A stretch of DNA of 64,000 bases from an uncultured Clostridia bacterium (GTDB lineage: Bacteria; Bacillota; Clostridia; Oscillospirales; Ruminococcaceae), in assembly GCA_947589355.1 (NCBI GenBank), contig CANPZC010000005.1, positions 1-64,000 on the forward strand, in the 5' to 3' direction. The notes beneath the pieces were generated by a model. It saw only the letters and a program-made list of their open reading frames with translations, was not told the origin of the DNA and ran no database searches. Shown here piece by piece: positions 61,953-64,000 of the stretch (the first letter of the stretch is position 1; each line of letters opens with the position of its first letter). The position numbers were made by a program, and so were the translations under genes.

Positions 61953-63431
61953 TCAGAATCTTAAATACAAAAACGGATTATTAGTATTGCTCAGCAGCAT
62001 GAGACTGCTTACCAGCAGCATAGCCACGTTCAGCACTATACCAAGGGTATTCATCGTTATGCACGCGCCAACACTCTTGTCGCCCAGCGAGCGTATTTTC
62101 TTTACTATCGGCGTTGAGAATATCAAAGCTGCAAGCAGCAAGAACAGATTATTCAGCACGCTCGTTCCCGTCACCGCATCAGCAAAGGCATTGCCGCCCA
62201 CACCGACTAAGTTTTTGAAAAATCTTCCCAGCGACGGCAGATCTTCAAAGTAGAATATGCCGTAGCCGACCGCCACCACAATGGTAACGTAAATGTGCGC
62301 CAGCACGCTCGGAATTTTCCTCATGCGCTTTCTGCCTATCTTCATTTCAAGCACTATGAACAGGCCGTAATACAGACCCCATAGAATAAAGTTCCAGCTT
62401 GCGCCGTGCCACAGTCCCGTGCAGAACCACACAAGGAACAGTCCGCCGTATTTTCTTCTTTTTCCGAATATCGGCACATACAAAAGGTAATCTCTGAAAA
62501 AGCTGCCGAGAGAGATATGCCACCTCTGCCAGAATTCCGTTATGTTCTTTGATATGTACGGATAGTTGAAGTTTTCGTTAAAGTGAAAGCCGAACATTCT
62601 TCCTATGCCTATCGCGATGTCCGAATATCCCGAAAAATCGAAATAATACCACAGCGCAATAACTATTATGCCGTACCATGTTCCCACGGTGGAAACAGAA
62701 CTCAGCCCTGCATAGCCGTTGTCATTGTCACCGAACATCGCGGTAACAATTGAACTTAAATTATTCGCAATTATGACCTTTTTCGACACGCCGAGGATAA
62801 GCCTTGAAAAGCCCTCGCTCAGATCGACAAGTTTAGTCTTTCTGTCCTCTATCTCAGCTTCAATGTCGGCATAGCGCACTATAGGACCTGCCACCAGCTG
62901 TGGGAACAGCGAGACGTACATCAAAAATTTTCCGAAACTTTTCTGCGACTTTACCTTGCCCCAGTATACGTCTATTATGTAGGAAAGTATCTGGAAAGTA
63001 TAAAAGCTTATTCCTATAGGCAGCGCGGCAGTCTTTAAATTCAGCCCCGTAACAGAATTTAGCTTTTCAACAATAAACAGCCCGAAGCCGTCCTCACTCA
63101 GGTGAGTGCCTGCCAAAGCGTTTATGTTTTCCGCAATAAATCCGCTGTACTTGAAAAGCCCCAGCATACCTATGTTATATATCAAAGCTGTCGCCAGCAA
63201 AAATTTTCCCGAGCGTTTTTCACGTCTGGGCTCTATTGCCATGCCAAGCAGCCAGTTCACCGTGGAACTGAGCAGCAGCAAAACTATCCACCATGGCTCT
63301 CCCCAAGCGTAAAATATCAAAGAAAATAACACTAAAATAAAATTTCTGTACTTCAGCTTTTTGGTTGCAAAGTAGCACACCAGACATACAGGCAGAAAGA
63401 AGTACAGAAAGAAAAGATCAGCAAATACCAA
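61953..63431 (-). CDS. MBOAT-family membrane O-acyltransferase (AlgI/DltB-like)
   Basis: A 492-residue polytopic protein with about 11 hydrophobic segments. MBOAT signatures: the FLYFFLPVCLVCYF start, EFWQRWHISLGSFFRDYL and CTGLWHGASWNFILWG with the invariant His. It moves an activated acyl group across or at the membrane to an extracellular polymer. The start is a TTG with AAGGAG 9 bp upstream. It opens the acylation cluster and has a good promoter 85-110 bp upstream. Confidence 0.93.
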   Translation of the reverse strand: MVFADLFFLYFFLPVCLVCYFATKKLKYRNFILVLFSLIFYAWGEPWWIVLLLLSSTVNWLLGMAIEPRREKRSGKFLLATALIYNIGMLGLFKYSGFIAENINALAGTHLSEDGFGLFIVEKLNSVTGLNLKTAALPIGISFYTFQILSYIIDVYWGKVKSQKSFGKFLMYVSLFPQLVAGPIVRYADIEAEIEDRKTKLVDLSEGFSRLILGVSKKVIIANNLSSIVTAMFGDNDNGYAGLSSVSTVGTWYGIIVIALWYYFDFSGYSDIAIGIGRMFGFHFNENFNYPYISKNITEFWQRWHISLGSFFRDYLLYVPIFGKRRKYGGLFLVWFCTGLWHGASWNFILWGLYYGLFIVLEMKIGRKRMRKIPSVLAHIYVTIVVAVGYGIFYFEDLPSLGRFFKNLVGVGGNAFADAVTGTSVLNNLFLLLAALIFSTPIVKKIRSLGDKSVGACITMNTLGIVLNVAMLLVSSLMLLSNTNNPFLYLRF

Positions 63432-63514
63432 TTTGTTTTACTCCTTGTCTTTCTTTTGTTACACTTGTTCCACTCCACAGGCATTTTTTATCTCTATATT
63501 TTCGCCTATATAAT

Positions 63515-63543
63515 ATTATATAACAACTGTTCCTCATAGTCAA
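63515..63543 (-). promoter_or_regulatory. Promoter of the MBOAT-DHHW genes
   Basis: TTGACT, 17 bp, TATAAT on the minus strand. It leaves a leader of about 75 nt before the TTG start. The rest of the 63432-63611 gap shows no further feature. Confidence 0.8.
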
Positions 63544-63611
63544 TTACAATTAGGTAACAATTTCGACTTTTTTATAAATTTATTTTGGTGATTTTAACAA
63601 AAGCAAAACTT

Positions 63612-64000
63612 TCAGTCAATAATACTCTTTGTCGGGCGGTCGTTGTATTCATCTTTTGCCCGTTTGCGCTTTCTTACGAAAGCAAATATTTTCATCAAAA
63701 GCAGAGCCGCCGCGCATACCGCAATTATTATCGACGGGTAGAAAAACAACATATATTTAACGTCCATTTTGCTGTTTTCGGGCGAAACATAATAATTTTG
63801 CATATAGTAGTGTATCTTGCCTACAAACTTCACGCCCTCGCTGAAAAACATAATACTTCCGCCGCCTGCAAAAATAAATGTCAAAATATACTTGCGCAAA
63901 AACGCAAATACTATTCCCACAGTTACAGCCGCTATCTCTGCCAACAGAAAATAAGCCGTCACTTTTTCAATATCGTTTATACCGACAAAAAGTATTGCAA
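63612..64000 (-). CDS. Small membrane protein, cut by the window edge
   Basis: The track shows 116 residues from a GTG at 63962, but the frame stays open to the window edge (about 13 more codons), so the true start probably lies outside. At least three hydrophobic segments are seen (about residues 4-22, 27-42 and 70-94), with a basic, charged C-terminus (FVRKRKRAKDEYNDRP). It is not recognised. It lies just upstream of the MBOAT gene but has its own 3' gap and that gene's promoter after it. Confidence 0.65.
   Translation of the reverse strand, partial: AILFVGINDIEKVTAYFLLAEIAAVTVGIVFAFLRKYILTFIFAGGGSIMFFSEGVKFVGKIHYYMQNYYVSPENSKMDVKYMLFFYPSIIIAVCAAALLLMKIFAFVRKRKRAKDEYNDRPTKSIID

Overview
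This window looks like chromosomal DNA of a spore-forming, obligately anaerobic member of the Clostridia. It is most likely an Oscillospiraceae/Ruminococcaceae gut bacterium of the [Eubacterium] siraeum or Ruminococcus type. That is an inference from gene content: SpoIVA and a SipL-like partner, SpoVAC and CwlD, a V/A-type ATPase operon, two T-box leaders, a HydE-type radical SAM enzyme, AGGAGG-type ribosome binding sites, and secreted glycan-active lipoproteins. No phage, CRISPR array, rRNA or tRNA was seen. The DNA is almost wholly coding, in long co-directional runs.

Layout. 1-2.9 kb: leuCDB (leucine synthesis). 3-6.4 kb: a NatAB-like ABC exporter and a TraB/GumN lipoprotein. 6.4-10.8 kb (minus): dus-rsmI-rimI-tsaD-hydE, mostly tRNA/rRNA modification. 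10.9-11.5 kb: a composite structured repeat, then an MFS exporter behind a leader-peptide attenuator. 12.9-16.7 kb (minus): a GH13 glucosidase and two carbohydrate-esterase lipoproteins (NodB-type and CE2). 17.5-21.9 kb: an HtrA protease, acpP, aroE-aroK, a YkgJ-like protein and a lone spoVAC. 21.9-26 kb (minus): GH95 fucosidase and GH26 mannanase. 26-36.7 kb (minus): cwlD, a pyrB with a PyrI-type zinc tail, rnmV, holA, comEC, hinT and T-box-controlled alaS, then a second MFS gene. 36.8 kb: an AlkD-like repair gene. 37.5-46.5 kb (minus): the V-type ATPase operon behind a structured leader RNA. 46.8-50.4 kb: a CBS protein, spoIVA and a sipL-like gene. 50.5-54.8 kb (plus): prmA, a PII-like protein, LysR and Rrf2 regulators, and a Thr-rich surface protein. 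54.8-63.4 kb (minus): a Dlt-like envelope-acylation set (isomerase/AMP-ligase fusion, carrier protein, FkbH, DHHW/AlgX-like protein, MBOAT). The right edge cuts a small membrane protein.

The most interesting signals are regulatory or systemic. (1) The ATPase leader RNA has an 8-nt segment exactly complementary to the Shine-Dalgarno region, embedded in a competing hairpin. It is a candidate translational riboswitch, and Na+ sensing is worth testing. (2) A T-box whose specifier reads CUC (Leu) precedes a sugar-isomerase-like/acyl-CoA-ligase-like fusion gene. (3) The FkbH/carrier/MBOAT/DHHW genes resemble a dlt operon that may use a glyceroyl or other acyl group. (4) A dispersed repeat family, five units at four loci, carries tandem hairpins whose stems covary while their loops stay fixed. 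One copy separates the alaS T-box from alaS. (5) A 12-codon leader peptide is interlocked with a 13-bp terminator upstream of an MFS exporter.

Starts were moved from the ORF-track positions where a ribosome binding site made a downstream codon clearly better. All calls rest on reading the sequence. No database search was run.
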